DNA from: Chloroflexota bacterium
GTDB lineage: Bacteria; Chloroflexota; Dehalococcoidia; Dehalococcoidales; JACPPQ01
Assembly (NCBI GenBank): GCA_016190925.1
Contig: JACPPQ010000158.1
Span: 1 to 39,606 of the forward strand
Length of the DNA: 39,606 bases
Reading direction: 5' to 3'
Below are positions 24,653 to 32,829 of the stretch, in pieces. Under the pieces are notes generated by a model. That model did no database searches. It worked only from the letters and a program-made list of their open reading frames with translations, and was not told where the DNA came from. Made by a program: the position numbers and the translations under genes. Each line of letters starts with the position of its first letter. The first letter of the stretch is position 1.

Positions 24653-25453
24653 TTAAGCCGTAATACTCTGGGAATAGTAGTTACAATTGTCTTTGGCTCC
24701 ACAGAAAAAGCAACCTGGATTTTCTTCCAAGCAGATTCCGCTTTTAAGTCCAAATTCTTTGGACTCCTCTTGTCCGTAGACTGCAAATACAATATCAATG
24801 TATCGAATGGGATATCCTGTTGCCTGGGCAAACTTCCTGCCGTGAATGACAGTCTTTAAGAACTGCTGGTCACTTTCTATGAGTCCCAATCGTTTGAAGA
24901 TGCGACAAACTACACGGTCGGGTTTGACAACAGGCATCCCAATATCGGTGAGAACATGATAAGTCGTTATTCTACCAAGACCGGAGAACTTCAATTCTAA
25001 TTCTTCCTTAAAGAGCATAAGATTCTCGAAAGACGTTTTTGGAGCAAACGAGTCAATGTAGGATTGAAACGAGCCGTAAGTACCAACAATGCTGTTGAAC
25101 ATAAGCGCGTTATTAACACAGGATTCAACCTTACGCCGATTCTTTATCATCTGTGGGTCTGCTAGAATCTCGTTAACCTTGTCACCATCGTAGTTCGCGA
25201 CTGTTTGGTAGTCAGGGAAGTAGGCGCGTATCAAGTCCAGTTTTTCATTGACGGTAGCAGCCCTGAATCCTGAATAGAAAATGACGCTAACTAATATCCA
25301 ATAGTAATCTGCGTCTGAGAAAGTCTTAGTCCCAAGATGCTTGAAGCTGTCAAGTTTGCCTTTTAGCTGGTCTACTGGCATGTTCAAAGAACCGACAATA
25401 ATAAGCGTGGACTCAATCTTGTCGAAAATATCCTTATAGTCTTTCACGGGCAT
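24653..25453 (-). CDS. Tag-like DNA glycosylase with 4Fe-4S signature
   Basis: This 266-residue protein has a helix-hairpin-helix glycosylase core. WILVSVIFYSGFRAATVNEKLDLI and the following helix resemble 3-methyladenine glycosylase I. FSGLGRITTYHVLTDIGMPVVKPDRVVCRIFKRLGLI (about 156-192) resembles the HhH-GPD motif with its Asp. The C-terminus, CLEENPGCFFCGAKDNC, has exactly the C-x6-C-x2-C-x5-C spacing of the EndoIII/MutY iron-sulfur cluster, which classic Tag lacks. It is probably base-excision repair, but the damaged base is unknown. The ATG at 25453 has only a weak ribosome-binding site. It lies in the toxin-antitoxin island, just left of direct repeat 2. Confidence 0.75.
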   Translation of the reverse strand: MPVKDYKDIFDKIESTLIIVGSLNMPVDQLKGKLDSFKHLGTKTFSDADYYWILVSVIFYSGFRAATVNEKLDLIRAYFPDYQTVANYDGDKVNEILADPQMIKNRRKVESCVNNALMFNSIVGTYGSFQSYIDSFAPKTSFENLMLFKEELELKFSGLGRITTYHVLTDIGMPVVKPDRVVCRIFKRLGLIESDQQFLKTVIHGRKFAQATGYPIRYIDIVFAVYGQEESKEFGLKSGICLEENPGCFFCGAKDNCNYYSQSITA

Positions 25454-25457
25454 CTAT

Positions 25458-25530
25458 CTGACCCCTGCCAGTTTCGCGTTCTTAATCGTGACTGTGGGAC
25501 TGGTTTACCGGTGCCTGGTCCGCCCTTCCA
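25458..25530 (-). repeat. Direct repeat 2, left copy
   Basis: Closely similar to 26150-26217: both have CTGAC.CCTGCCAGTTTCGC and GGGACTGGTTTACCGGTGCC plus a CG.CCTTCCA end, differing in a short middle. On the minus strand this copy contains the last codons and stop of the DUF2442 gene (GRTRHR). Confidence 0.8.
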
Positions 25531-25810
25531 GCCAGCGCTTGAAGGATGCATGGCTCTCACCGGAGTGATGCCCTGCCAGCAAGTTTTTCACACTGATGTC
25601 CTCGTCAAGGTCGTTCCAATGAATACCCTCACCCTTGCCTATAAATCGCCAGTTGCCGCGCTCCTTGGGTGTACCATGCAATAGCCTCGGGTACCAGGCC
25701 AAAGGAACCGAGATAGTCCGGCCATCGCTCAGCTCAACCGTGAGAGTTTCTTCCGTTATCTCTACACCTACGGCATTCGGTATTTCTATCTCAACTCTGG
25801 AAATAGTCAT
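25505..25810 (-). CDS. DUF2442 protein, putative toxin-antitoxin partner
   Basis: This 101-residue protein matches the DUF2442 pattern: an N-terminal strand pair (AVGVEITEETLTVELSDGRTISVPLAWYPRL), then GEGIHWNDLDEDISVKNLLAG. DUF2442 genes commonly sit next to DUF4160 genes and the pair is thought to be a toxin-antitoxin-like unit, the mechanism of which is not settled. The start at 25810 follows GGAGGCCTGGC; a longer frame from 25849 has no site. It overlaps the DUF4160 gene by 20 bp, so translation is coupled. Confidence 0.85.
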   Translation of the reverse strand: MTISRVEIEIPNAVGVEITEETLTVELSDGRTISVPLAWYPRLLHGTPKERGNWRFIGKGEGIHWNDLDEDISVKNLLAGHHSGESHASFKRWLEGRTRHR

Positions 25811-26027
25811 GCCAGGCCTCCAACAACGAGGATTGCTGTTCCTCGACAACTCGCTGAATACGTCTTAACTCTGACCTGCTGAACCCGCCGCTTCTCTCTA
25901 GCCTAACAGGGTCCAACCAAAATTTCGCCACGTTCTCATCTCGCTCAACGTGGACGTGTGCCGGCTCGTCGCCATCACCTGCATAGAAGAAAAGTCGATA
26001 TGCCCCTATACATCGGATGGTCGGCAT
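25791..26027 (-). CDS. DUF4160 protein, putative toxin-antitoxin partner
   Basis: This 78-residue protein has the DUF4160 signature: IRCIGAYRLFFYAGDGDEPAHVHVERDENVAKFWLDP, with the conserved EPAHVHV histidines, then RSELRRIQRVVEEQQ. It is encoded directly upstream of DUF2442 and overlaps it by 20 bp. The ATG at 26027 has a weak upstream site. The role, toxin or antitoxin, is not known. Confidence 0.85.
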   Translation of the reverse strand: MPTIRCIGAYRLFFYAGDGDEPAHVHVERDENVAKFWLDPVRLERSGGFSRSELRRIQRVVEEQQSSLLEAWHDYFQS

Positions 26028-26078
26028 CTATTACTTTGTTTTATCCTTCCCAACTTAGCAAAAAATACCCTTAGCTAT

Positions 26079-26114
26079 CACTGCAAAAACCTCGGAATGT
26101 TTGCCCTTTCATGC
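26079..26114 (-). repeat. Direct repeat 3, left copy
   Basis: 36 bp (CACTGCAAAAAC...GGAATGTTTGCC.TTTCATGC) with 32 positions matching 26919-26954; looser similarity (CTAT, CCGTG) continues to the right. On the minus strand it lies 51 bp upstream of the DUF4160 start. Confidence 0.75.
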
Positions 26115-26149
26115 AAGCTATTCACCGTGTCAAGATGCAGCAAGCTTAC

Positions 26150-26217
26150 CTGACTCCTGCCAGTTTCGCATTCTCGTGATGGGGGACTGGTTTACCGGTG
26201 CCTGGTTCGTCCTTCCA
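26150..26217 (-). repeat. Direct repeat 2, right copy with a DUF2442 tail remnant
   Basis: On the minus strand this copy still reads LEGRTRHR and stop, the same last codons as the intact DUF2442 gene, but no DUF2442 gene precedes it. It lies 17 bp downstream of the MNT stop (26234). It is thus a gene-tail relic. Confidence 0.75.
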
Positions 26218-26233
26218 AGCACCACATGCGAAA

Positions 26234-26560
26234 CTATACGGCTATCGCCTCGTGTTCCAGCACTTCCTTCAAAAACGGAGGCAACGCGCCGCTTTCAATT
26301 TCTTCCGGTGTGAAGCCATATGCCTGAATAGGTTCTTTGAGCCTGCCCGCTGCCAGACCCAGAAGCTCCATCCGCTCCAGCAGGCCCAGCTGACTGAAAT
26401 CTTCAGATATCACAACCAGGTCCAGGTCGCTACCTTCATGCTGGTTGCCCTGTGCGTAAGAGCCAAAGAGAAACACGGCGCGCGCCCGTATGCCCCTGCT
26501 TCCTAACTCTTTGCGGTAGCGGTCAATTATTCTTTCAGTTTTGGATGCGATTTTAGCCAC
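26234..26560 (-). CDS. MNT nucleotidyltransferase antitoxin
   Basis: This is a 108-residue minimal nucleotidyltransferase. The motif GSYAQGNQHEGSDLDLVVI (about residues 32-50) is the GSx10DxD catalytic signature. In MNT/HEPN systems this protein neutralises the HEPN RNase, in studied cases by adding AMP to it. The start is GTG at 26560 with a weak purine-rich site. It follows the HEPN frame by 32 bp. Catalytic residues are intact although the partner HEPN gene is frameshifted. Confidence 0.85.
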   Translation of the reverse strand: MAKIASKTERIIDRYRKELGSRGIRARAVFLFGSYAQGNQHEGSDLDLVVISEDFSQLGLLERMELLGLAAGRLKEPIQAYGFTPEEIESGALPPFLKEVLEHEAIAV

Positions 26561-26592
26561 TTTAATACTCTCTCTGTTTGTGCGAGGTAGGT

Positions 26593-26921
26593 TCAGGCTA
26601 CTTTCTCAGTGTATTCCAATATTACTCTTTCAATGTCCGCGGGATAGCGTGTCGGGATGCTGGCATTATTCAACTTGCTTATAAACTCGTACAGGTCCGG
26701 CTCCAAATTTACGCACTGCTGGCTAAAAAGATAAGGTCATGACTTCTGGGCGCTGGCTTGTCGTTGACTTCAGTTACCAGCGCCTTCAGTAATTTTTCGA
26801 TTACCAGGTGCGAGAAAAACACAACATAAATATATCTGCCAGTAACGAGCATATGCCGGGCAGTCTCAAAATCATACTCAGCTGACCTTAGCCAGTTAGC
26901 CGGGAAACCCGGACTCACCAC
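26593..26921 (-). pseudogene. HEPN-domain toxin gene with a one-base frameshift
   Basis: From GTG 26921 the frame gives a HEPN domain (NWLRSAEYDFETARHMLVTG, then FFSHLVIEKLLKALVTE, then PRSHDLIFLA) but ends at residue 70. Shifting by one base near 26719-26723 continues it as QQCVNLEPDLYEFISKLNN, then IPTRYPADIERVILEYTEKVA, with stop at 26593. The span of 329 bases equals 110 codons less one base, so a single deletion in GCC(C)AG explains it. The joined product would be 109 residues, normal for the family. A sequencing indel is the alternative. An extended -10 (TGTTATAAT, minus strand, 26986-26978) lies upstream. Confidence 0.75.
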
Positions 26922-26954
26922 TGCAAAAACACTGGAATGTTTGCCTTTTCATGC
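26919..26954 (-). repeat. Direct repeat 3, right copy
   Basis: Copy of 26079-26114, 840 bp away. On the minus strand it lies immediately upstream of, and touches, the HEPN start codon. Together with direct repeat 2 it frames the MNT/HEPN pair just as the left copies frame DUF2442/DUF4160. Confidence 0.75.
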
Positions 26955-27086
26955 GTACTATATAAGCCGATACCGTGATTATAACACAGTTTCAAGAATA
27001 GCATTGCCACGTAAAATACCCCAGGGCAGGGGCAAGGGAAAGCAAAAGAGAGGCCATCAGAGGACAAAAGGGTGAATCTCTGTCCC

Positions 27087-27118
27087 CGCTCATGGTTCGA
27101 CAGGCTCACCACGAGCGG
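27087..27118 (-). terminator. Hairpin at the end of the nuo operon
   Basis: CCGCTC-A-TGGT pairs with ACCA-C-GAGCGG around a TCGACAGGCTC loop, 14 bp after the nuoN stop. A near-identical copy lies at 28714-28745 inside the operon, so this is a dispersed repeat that may act as a terminator here. Confidence 0.5.
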
Positions 27119-27132
27119 ACAACGACTGAGTG

Positions 27133-28593
27133 CTAGAACTTGAAGATATCGGTAGCCAATTGCGCCAGCCTGATTCCCAGGCCGGGAGCAATGCCGAACA
27201 CCAGCACGCCGATGCAGGAAATTCCGAGGGCCACCTTGAGCGCAGGTGAGGAGGGTACAGTCTCCAGCGAGGCGGGTTCGCCGACCCACATGGTCTTGAC
27301 CACCCGCATATAGTAGTAAGCGGAGGCTACGCTGTTTACCACGGCGATGATGACCAGCCAAAGAAGGCCGTGGTTGACCGCAGAGCTGAAGATATAGAAC
27401 TTGGCCATGAAGCCCGCCGCCGGCGGCATCCCGATGAGAGAAATGAGTCCGAGGCTCAGAGCCAGGCTCAGTCCCGGAGAGCGCTTTATCATCCCTGAGA
27501 AATCGGCGATGTCGTCGCTGTTGATTTTGTTGGAAATAGCGATGATGGCGATGAATACCGCCAGGTTAGCCAGAGAATAGGCCGCCAGGAAGAAGAGAAT
27601 GCCGCTCCGGCCCAGGATATCCGCCGGGGGAGCTACTCCGACCGTAGCCAGTCCCACCATGAGGTAGCCGGCCTGGGCGATGCTTGAGTACCCCAGCATG
27701 CGCTTGATATTGGTCTGAGGAATTGCGAGTATGTTCCCAAGTGTCATGCTGATGGCGGCAAGGACAGCGAAAATTATACCCCACTCCATGCCCAGCCACT
27801 GCGGCATTCCGAAAGCGGAATAGAAGACCCTTAATATCACGGCAAATCCGGCCGCCTTGCTTCCCACCGAGAGGAACGCGGTGATGGTGGTCGGCGCGCC
27901 TTCATAGACGTCAGGCACCCACATCTGGAAGGGGACGGCGGCAATCTTGAAGCCGAAACCGGCTATTATCAATATCATGCCGAAGATAAGCCCCGGCCCG
28001 GCGGACGCCATCGGCAGAGAGGCCGACTGGATAGCCGAAGCAATCTGGGACAGGTGAGTCTTGCCGGTAAAACCGAAGACGAAGGCCATGCCAAAAAGCA
28101 GAACGGAGGAGGCCACCGCGCCCAGGAGCAAATACTTGAGCGAAGACTCGCTCGACTTCGGGTCTTTCAGGAAGCCGACCAGGACATAGAGCGGTATGCT
28201 GGTCAGTTCAAGCGCGATATAGACCGAAATCAAGTCGGTGGCGGCGGCCATCAGCATCATGCCCAGAGTAGAGATAAGAAGAAGAGCGTAGTATTCGCCC
28301 CGGAAGCGGGAGAACTTTGAAACGTAATCCGCGGAAGCAAGAATAACCAGGCCGGTGATACTCAGGAACAGCAGCTTGAAGAAAAGGGCAAAGTTATCTA
28401 TGGCGACCAGCCCGCCGAAAATGGTCCCGGGCTGGATTCCCCACAGCGCAACGGTAAAGAAAGCGGCAACCACCAATCCGATGATGCTGACCACTGCCAG
28501 CACAACCTTCTTCTCAATGAAGAGGTCGAGCAAGATTACTATTATGGCAAAAGCCGCCAGACTCAGTTCCGGTATTAAAAGCCCGAAATTCAA
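27133..28593 (-). CDS. nuoN: NADH-quinone oxidoreductase-like subunit N
   Basis: This 486-residue antiporter-like membrane subunit of complex I has about 14 helices. The proton-channel core appears in GFGFKIAAVPFQMWVPDVYEGAPTTITAFLSVGSKAAGFAV (about 210-250, key Lys residues) and RMLGYSSIAQAGYLMVGL (about 298-315). It starts at TTG 28593 with AAGGAGC upstream. It is the last nuo gene, separated from nuoM by a NUDIX gene and a repeat-bearing gap of about 166 bp. Confidence 0.96.
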   Translation of the reverse strand: MNFGLLIPELSLAAFAIIVILLDLFIEKKVVLAVVSIIGLVVAAFFTVALWGIQPGTIFGGLVAIDNFALFFKLLFLSITGLVILASADYVSKFSRFRGEYYALLLISTLGMMLMAAATDLISVYIALELTSIPLYVLVGFLKDPKSSESSLKYLLLGAVASSVLLFGMAFVFGFTGKTHLSQIASAIQSASLPMASAGPGLIFGMILIIAGFGFKIAAVPFQMWVPDVYEGAPTTITAFLSVGSKAAGFAVILRVFYSAFGMPQWLGMEWGIIFAVLAAISMTLGNILAIPQTNIKRMLGYSSIAQAGYLMVGLATVGVAPPADILGRSGILFFLAAYSLANLAVFIAIIAISNKINSDDIADFSGMIKRSPGLSLALSLGLISLIGMPPAAGFMAKFYIFSSAVNHGLLWLVIIAVVNSVASAYYYMRVVKTMWVGEPASLETVPSSPALKVALGISCIGVLVFGIAPGLGIRLAQLATDIFKF

Positions 28594-28639
28594 AGGGTTG
28601 CTCCTTTAGTGCACGAGATTACTTATTAATGTCATCGAG

Positions 28640-28745
28640 GCTATCAGAAAACCCCTCACCTTAATCCTCTCCCTCAAGGGGCGAGGAAACTGTTAACATC
28701 CTATTCCGCAGGCCGCTCATGGTTCGACAGGCTCACCACGAGCGG
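28640..28745. repeat. Dispersed repeats inside the nuo operon (M-N junction)
   Basis: Contains a CCTCACCTTAATCCTCTCCCTCAAGGGGCGAGG-type element related to the one at about 14306-14341, and a second copy (28714-28745) of the CCGCTCATGGTTCGACAGG hairpin at 27087-27118. No gene was found. Confidence 0.55.
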
Positions 28746-28759
28746 TTGATAAAAACCCT

Positions 28760-29188
28760 TTACTGCACCACTTTTGCTATCCGCAGAAGCTTCCGGGTGT
28801 CCTCGTGGAGGTCATCCCAAATGTCGGGGATGTGTTCCTTCTCTACCCAGACCGCTTCGTTTATGTCGCTTCCAACCTGAAGCTGCCCTCCGGTAATCCT
28901 CGCCAGATAGCAGATGTAAATTACATGGAGGGTTACGGCACCGCCGGCCTTTACAATTCTATCGAATGGCGCCAGCGGCGAGACCAGTTCTATTTCGAGC
29001 TTGGTCTCCTCGCTAACTTCCCTCCTGATTCCTTCCTCTATGGTCTCTCCCGGTTCGAGCGCCCCGCCGGGGCATATCCACTTGCCCTGCCAGAATCCGC
29101 CCCTCGCCGGGGTATGTTTCACCAGCAGCACTCTGCCAGTGTCATCCTGGATGACCGCTCCCACCCCAAGCATAATAGGGCAGTTCAC
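28760..29188 (-). CDS. NUDIX hydrolase inserted between nuoM and nuoN
   Basis: This 142-residue NUDIX hydrolase has the box GGALEPGETIEEGIRREVSEETKL. N-terminal GVGAVIQDDTGRVLLVKHTP and GFWQGKWICPGG suggest a MutT-like or general nucleotide-sugar/dNTP hydrolase. The start is GTG at 29188, two bases after the nuoM stop, with GAGGT upstream, so it is coupled to nuoM. It is not a complex I subunit; its place in the operon is unusual. Confidence 0.93.
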   Translation of the reverse strand: MNCPIMLGVGAVIQDDTGRVLLVKHTPARGGFWQGKWICPGGALEPGETIEEGIRREVSEETKLEIELVSPLAPFDRIVKAGGAVTLHVIYICYLARITGGQLQVGSDINEAVWVEKEHIPDIWDDLHEDTRKLLRIAKVVQ

Positions 29189-29190
29189 GG

Positions 29191-30672
29191 CTACCTCAGT
29201 ATGGGCAAGACAGCCACTTTAATAATATCGGTCAAAATCGCCGGGTAGATGCCAATCAGCAGCATCGCAGCGACCAACAGCACCATGTATATTTTGTCGA
29301 CAGCGTGGGCGTCTTCCGTGCCATCGAATTTCTCCATCACCGGCCCGTAGAATGCCCTCTGAATCATCCACAGCACATAACCCGCGCCGACAACGACACC
29401 CAGCACCGCAAGGATGGTGCCCACCTGAAGCCCGGGAACGGCGTTGCTGCTGAAGCTGCCTATAAAAACCAGGAACTCGGCGGCAAAGCCACTGGTGCCC
29501 GGCAGGCCAAGCCCGCCCAGGCCACCCAGGGTAAAGATGACAGTAATAAATGGTATCTGCCTTGCAAGCCCGCCGAGCTTGCTCAGGTCGCGTTCATGAG
29601 AGTTGTGCATCACCAGCCCGGCAACCGCAAAAAGAAGCCCGGCAATGAAGCCGTGGCTGACCATCTGTAATACGGCTCCGGTTACGCTCACCTGGCTCAG
29701 GGCGAATATGCCAAGCAGGACAAATCCCATGTGACTTACGCTGCTGTAGGCAATGAGTTTTTTAATGTCCGTCTGCCGCAGGGTGACGGCTGCCCCGTAA
29801 AGGATGGTGAATACGGCGAAGATAACCAGCACCGTGCCGTACCTCTGCGCCACATCCGGGAATATGCCCACCACGATGCGGAGCATGCCATAGCCGCCCA
29901 TCTTCAGGAGCGCGCCGGCAAGCATCACGCTAACGGCGGTCGGGGCATCGGTATGGGCGTCAGGCAGCCAGGTATGCACCGGGAAAACCGGCAGCTTGAC
30001 TGCAAATCCGGTCAGCAGCAGGGAAAACATGGCGGCTGCCGGGATGACCGCGCGATAAGGAGCAAGCCCGGTGTTCGCCAGGTCTATCATGCTCAGGCTG
30101 CCGGTGGTGAAGTACAGGCTGAGGATTCCCGCCAGCATCATGGCGCTGCCGAACAGGGTGTAAATCACGTACTTGATAGCGGAGTATTCTCTCCTGCCCG
30201 CTCCCCAGATAGAAATCAGGAAGTACATGGGGATGACCTCAATCTCCCAGAAGAGGAAGAAGAGCAGGAGGTCGAGCGCGGCGAAGACCCCCAGGATGCT
30301 CCCTTCCAGGAGAAGCAACCAGGCGAAATACTCTTTCGGCCTGAGGTCGATGTGCCAGGAGACAAGGATGACCAGGAAACCGAGAAAAGCGGTGAGGACG
30401 ACGAAAGGCAGGTTCAAACCATCGACGCCGAGGTGGTAGAAAGCGTTGATAGCCGGAATCCACGACACTTTTTCCGAGAATTGTATCAGTCCGGCCGCGC
30501 CCGAGGACTTGTTGAAAAGGGCAAAAACGACAAGTGATAGGATAAAGGGTATGATGGTGAAAACGAGGGCCACGCGCTTGATACTCCCGGCAGACTTGCC
30601 CGGCAGCAAAGCGATGACGATGGCCCCTACCATCGGGAGAAAGACTATGGCTGAAAGGTAATTAAAGCTCAA
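29191..30672 (-). CDS. nuoM: NADH-quinone oxidoreductase-like subunit M
   Basis: This 493-residue antiporter-like complex I subunit has about 14 helices. Typical stretches are FFLFWEIEVIPMYFLISIWG (about 135-154, with the conserved Glu), GFAVKLPVFPVHTWLPDAHTDAPTAVSVMLAGALLKMGGYGMLR (about 220-263, with Lys), and KKLIAYSSVSHMGFVLLGI. It starts at TTG 30672 with GGAG upstream. It is separated from nuoL by about 159 bp containing a hairpin repeat (30790-30811). Confidence 0.96.
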   Translation of the reverse strand: MSFNYLSAIVFLPMVGAIVIALLPGKSAGSIKRVALVFTIIPFILSLVVFALFNKSSGAAGLIQFSEKVSWIPAINAFYHLGVDGLNLPFVVLTAFLGFLVILVSWHIDLRPKEYFAWLLLLEGSILGVFAALDLLLFFLFWEIEVIPMYFLISIWGAGRREYSAIKYVIYTLFGSAMMLAGILSLYFTTGSLSMIDLANTGLAPYRAVIPAAAMFSLLLTGFAVKLPVFPVHTWLPDAHTDAPTAVSVMLAGALLKMGGYGMLRIVVGIFPDVAQRYGTVLVIFAVFTILYGAAVTLRQTDIKKLIAYSSVSHMGFVLLGIFALSQVSVTGAVLQMVSHGFIAGLLFAVAGLVMHNSHERDLSKLGGLARQIPFITVIFTLGGLGGLGLPGTSGFAAEFLVFIGSFSSNAVPGLQVGTILAVLGVVVGAGYVLWMIQRAFYGPVMEKFDGTEDAHAVDKIYMVLLVAAMLLIGIYPAILTDIIKVAVLPILR

Positions 30673-30789
30673 CTTTTATCCGCTCCTGATGAACACTACA
30701 GTTTCAAATTCCGAGAACTAAAAACCAATATTCAAATGCAAAGGCTAAAAGTTTTTAGCCATCAGCTATTAGTCCCTACCCCCTCCTGG

Positions 30790-30811
30790 ATTCCCCGCCT
30801 TCGCGGGGAAT
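30790..30811. repeat. Hairpin repeat between nuoL and nuoM
   Basis: ATTCCCCGC-CTTC-GCGGGGAAT is a perfect 9-bp stem, the same type as the element near 19931-19950. It lies inside the operon and could modulate the amount of nuoM-N transcript. The surrounding bases (30673-30831) hold nothing else recognisable. Confidence 0.6.
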
Positions 30812-30831
30812 GACAATTTTGGGAGTTAACC

Positions 30832-32829
30832 CTATCCAATCATGAACACGAATATTACTATAGCCAGAATGCCGATGCCGATAAACAGGCCATAAAGCTG
30901 CAACTGCCCCGTTTGCGCCCGTCTGAGAGACCTGCCGCCGGCGATAGCGCCCCGGGCTATTCCATTGACTGCGCCGTCAACACCTTTGCTGTCAATCTTC
31001 TGCAAGAGGGCGAAGAAACCATTTACCAGGGTCTTCTTCACGATGACGCCTTCATAAAGCTCATCCATCCAGTACTTGTGATAGAACAAAGTATAGAAGG
31101 GTTTGAACCTGCTTCCGATTTTCTCTGCCGAGACCCACTTCTTGCTATACATGGCGTAAGCCAGGAAGATGCCGAGCAGAGCCAGCGCCAGCGCGCCCCA
31201 GGGCAGAGGATGAGTCAGGGGTTCGAACAGTCCCTCGATGAAACCGCGCGTCTCGCCGTGCCCGAAGAATGCGCTGAAGCCGCCGGTTACGTTCCAGAAC
31301 CCGGAGACTACCGCCGGTATAGCCAACAGCACCAGCGGCACCACCATCACTTTGCTGGACTCATGAGGTTTTGCCGGACCATGAGCATCATGGCCCGCTC
31401 CGTGAGAGGCATGCGCGGTCGAGCCGTGTTCCGGGACTGCACCGCCGCGGTACTCGCCGCTGAAGGTCAAAAACAAAGCCCGGAAGATGTAAAACGCGGT
31501 CATAAAAACGGTAATTATAGCCAGCACAAACAACGCCGGCCTGGCTTCAAGAGCGGTGAGCAGAATTTCATCTTTGCTCCAGAACCCAGCAAGGGGCCAG
31601 ATGCCTGCCAGGCTCAGCGCGGCGAGGAGAAAAGTGGTATAAGTCCAGGGCATAACTTTCCTCAAACCGCCCATCAGGCGCATGTCAAAGGTGCCGGTGG
31701 CATGGTTTACGCTGCCCGCGCCGAGGAAGAGCAGCGCCTTGAAGAAGGCGTGATTGAACAGGTGGAACATACCTATAGCGGTAGCGGCTTTGGCTACCTC
31801 CAGGGTGACATGGCCTTCATGGGCGACAACAATGCCGGCCGCTCCCAGTCCCAGCATCATATAGCCAAGCTGGCTGATGGTGGAATACGCCACGACGCGC
31901 TTGATGTCATGCATCACCAGGCCCATAGAGGCGGCAAAAATCGCGGTGATGGCGCCCACCGTCGCCACGGTGGTCAGCGCCTCCGGAGAGCCGACGAATA
32001 ACGGGAACATGCGGGCAACCAGGAACACGCCTGCCGCGACCATAGTGGCGGCATGTATGAGGGCGCTGACTGGAGTTGGACCTTCCATGGCATCGGGAAG
32101 CCAGACATGCAGCGGGAACTGCGCCGATTTGCCGGCGGCGCCCGCAAACAGCCCGATAGCCGCCCAGGTGAGAGCCGCTCCGCCCAGGGTACCGGCTATG
32201 GCCATCGCGTGTAGCTGGGAGATGTCAAACGTTCCTGCTGCGCGGTACAAGGCCAGGAGTCCGGCCAGGAAACCGAAATCGCCGAGGCGGGTGACCAGGA
32301 ATGCCTTCTTGGCGGCATTGGCCGCGGATGGCTTATGGAACCAGAAGCCGATAAGGAGGTAGGAACACAGGCCAACCAGCTCCCAGAAGACGAACATGAA
32401 GAGGATGTTGTTGGCCAGCACCAGCCCGAGCATAGACATGGTAAACAGGGACATGGCCGCGTAATACCTGTGATAGCCGGGGTCGCCCTGCATGTAGCCC
32501 TGCGAGTAAATCTGGACCATGGAACTGACGCCGGTAACAACAACCAGCATCACAACTGTCAGGGCGTCCACCATAATCCCCACGTTGATGCGCAGGTCTC
32601 CGATGACCGCCCAGCTGATGGCCGGGACTGCAACCTCATGGCCGGGAGCAGCCAGCACGGTTATCAGTCCCCAGACAGAAAGAGCGAAAGAGGTGAGAAT
32701 GGCAGCAATAGTAATATAGCCGGCTACCTTCGACTCCGGCTTTACGAAGGGCCGGATGAAAAGAGCGATTATTACAAAAGACAGCAGCGGCAGCAGAAAT
32801 ATGCCCCAGAACAACTGATATGGCATCAT
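30832..32829 (-). CDS. nuoL: NADH-quinone oxidoreductase-like subunit L
   Basis: This 665-residue largest antiporter-like complex I subunit has about 16 helices and the C-terminal lateral helix. Core stretches are MFVFWELVGLCSYLLIGFWFHKPSAANAAKKAFLVTRLGDFGFLAG (about 146-191), SAQFPLHVWLPDAMEGPTPVSALIHAATMVAAGVFLVARM (about 236-275) and DIKRVVAYSTISQLGYMM. A His-rich loop (STAHASHGAGHDAHGP, about 492-507) is a local feature. The ATG at 32829 overlaps the stop of the small upstream gene (TGATG); a GTG one codon earlier is possible. Confidence 0.96.
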   Translation of the reverse strand: MMPYQLFWGIFLLPLLSFVIIALFIRPFVKPESKVAGYITIAAILTSFALSVWGLITVLAAPGHEVAVPAISWAVIGDLRINVGIMVDALTVVMLVVVTGVSSMVQIYSQGYMQGDPGYHRYYAAMSLFTMSMLGLVLANNILFMFVFWELVGLCSYLLIGFWFHKPSAANAAKKAFLVTRLGDFGFLAGLLALYRAAGTFDISQLHAMAIAGTLGGAALTWAAIGLFAGAAGKSAQFPLHVWLPDAMEGPTPVSALIHAATMVAAGVFLVARMFPLFVGSPEALTTVATVGAITAIFAASMGLVMHDIKRVVAYSTISQLGYMMLGLGAAGIVVAHEGHVTLEVAKAATAIGMFHLFNHAFFKALLFLGAGSVNHATGTFDMRLMGGLRKVMPWTYTTFLLAALSLAGIWPLAGFWSKDEILLTALEARPALFVLAIITVFMTAFYIFRALFLTFSGEYRGGAVPEHGSTAHASHGAGHDAHGPAKPHESSKVMVVPLVLLAIPAVVSGFWNVTGGFSAFFGHGETRGFIEGLFEPLTHPLPWGALALALLGIFLAYAMYSKKWVSAEKIGSRFKPFYTLFYHKYWMDELYEGVIVKKTLVNGFFALLQKIDSKGVDGAVNGIARGAIAGGRSLRRAQTGQLQLYGLFIGIGILAIVIFVFMIG

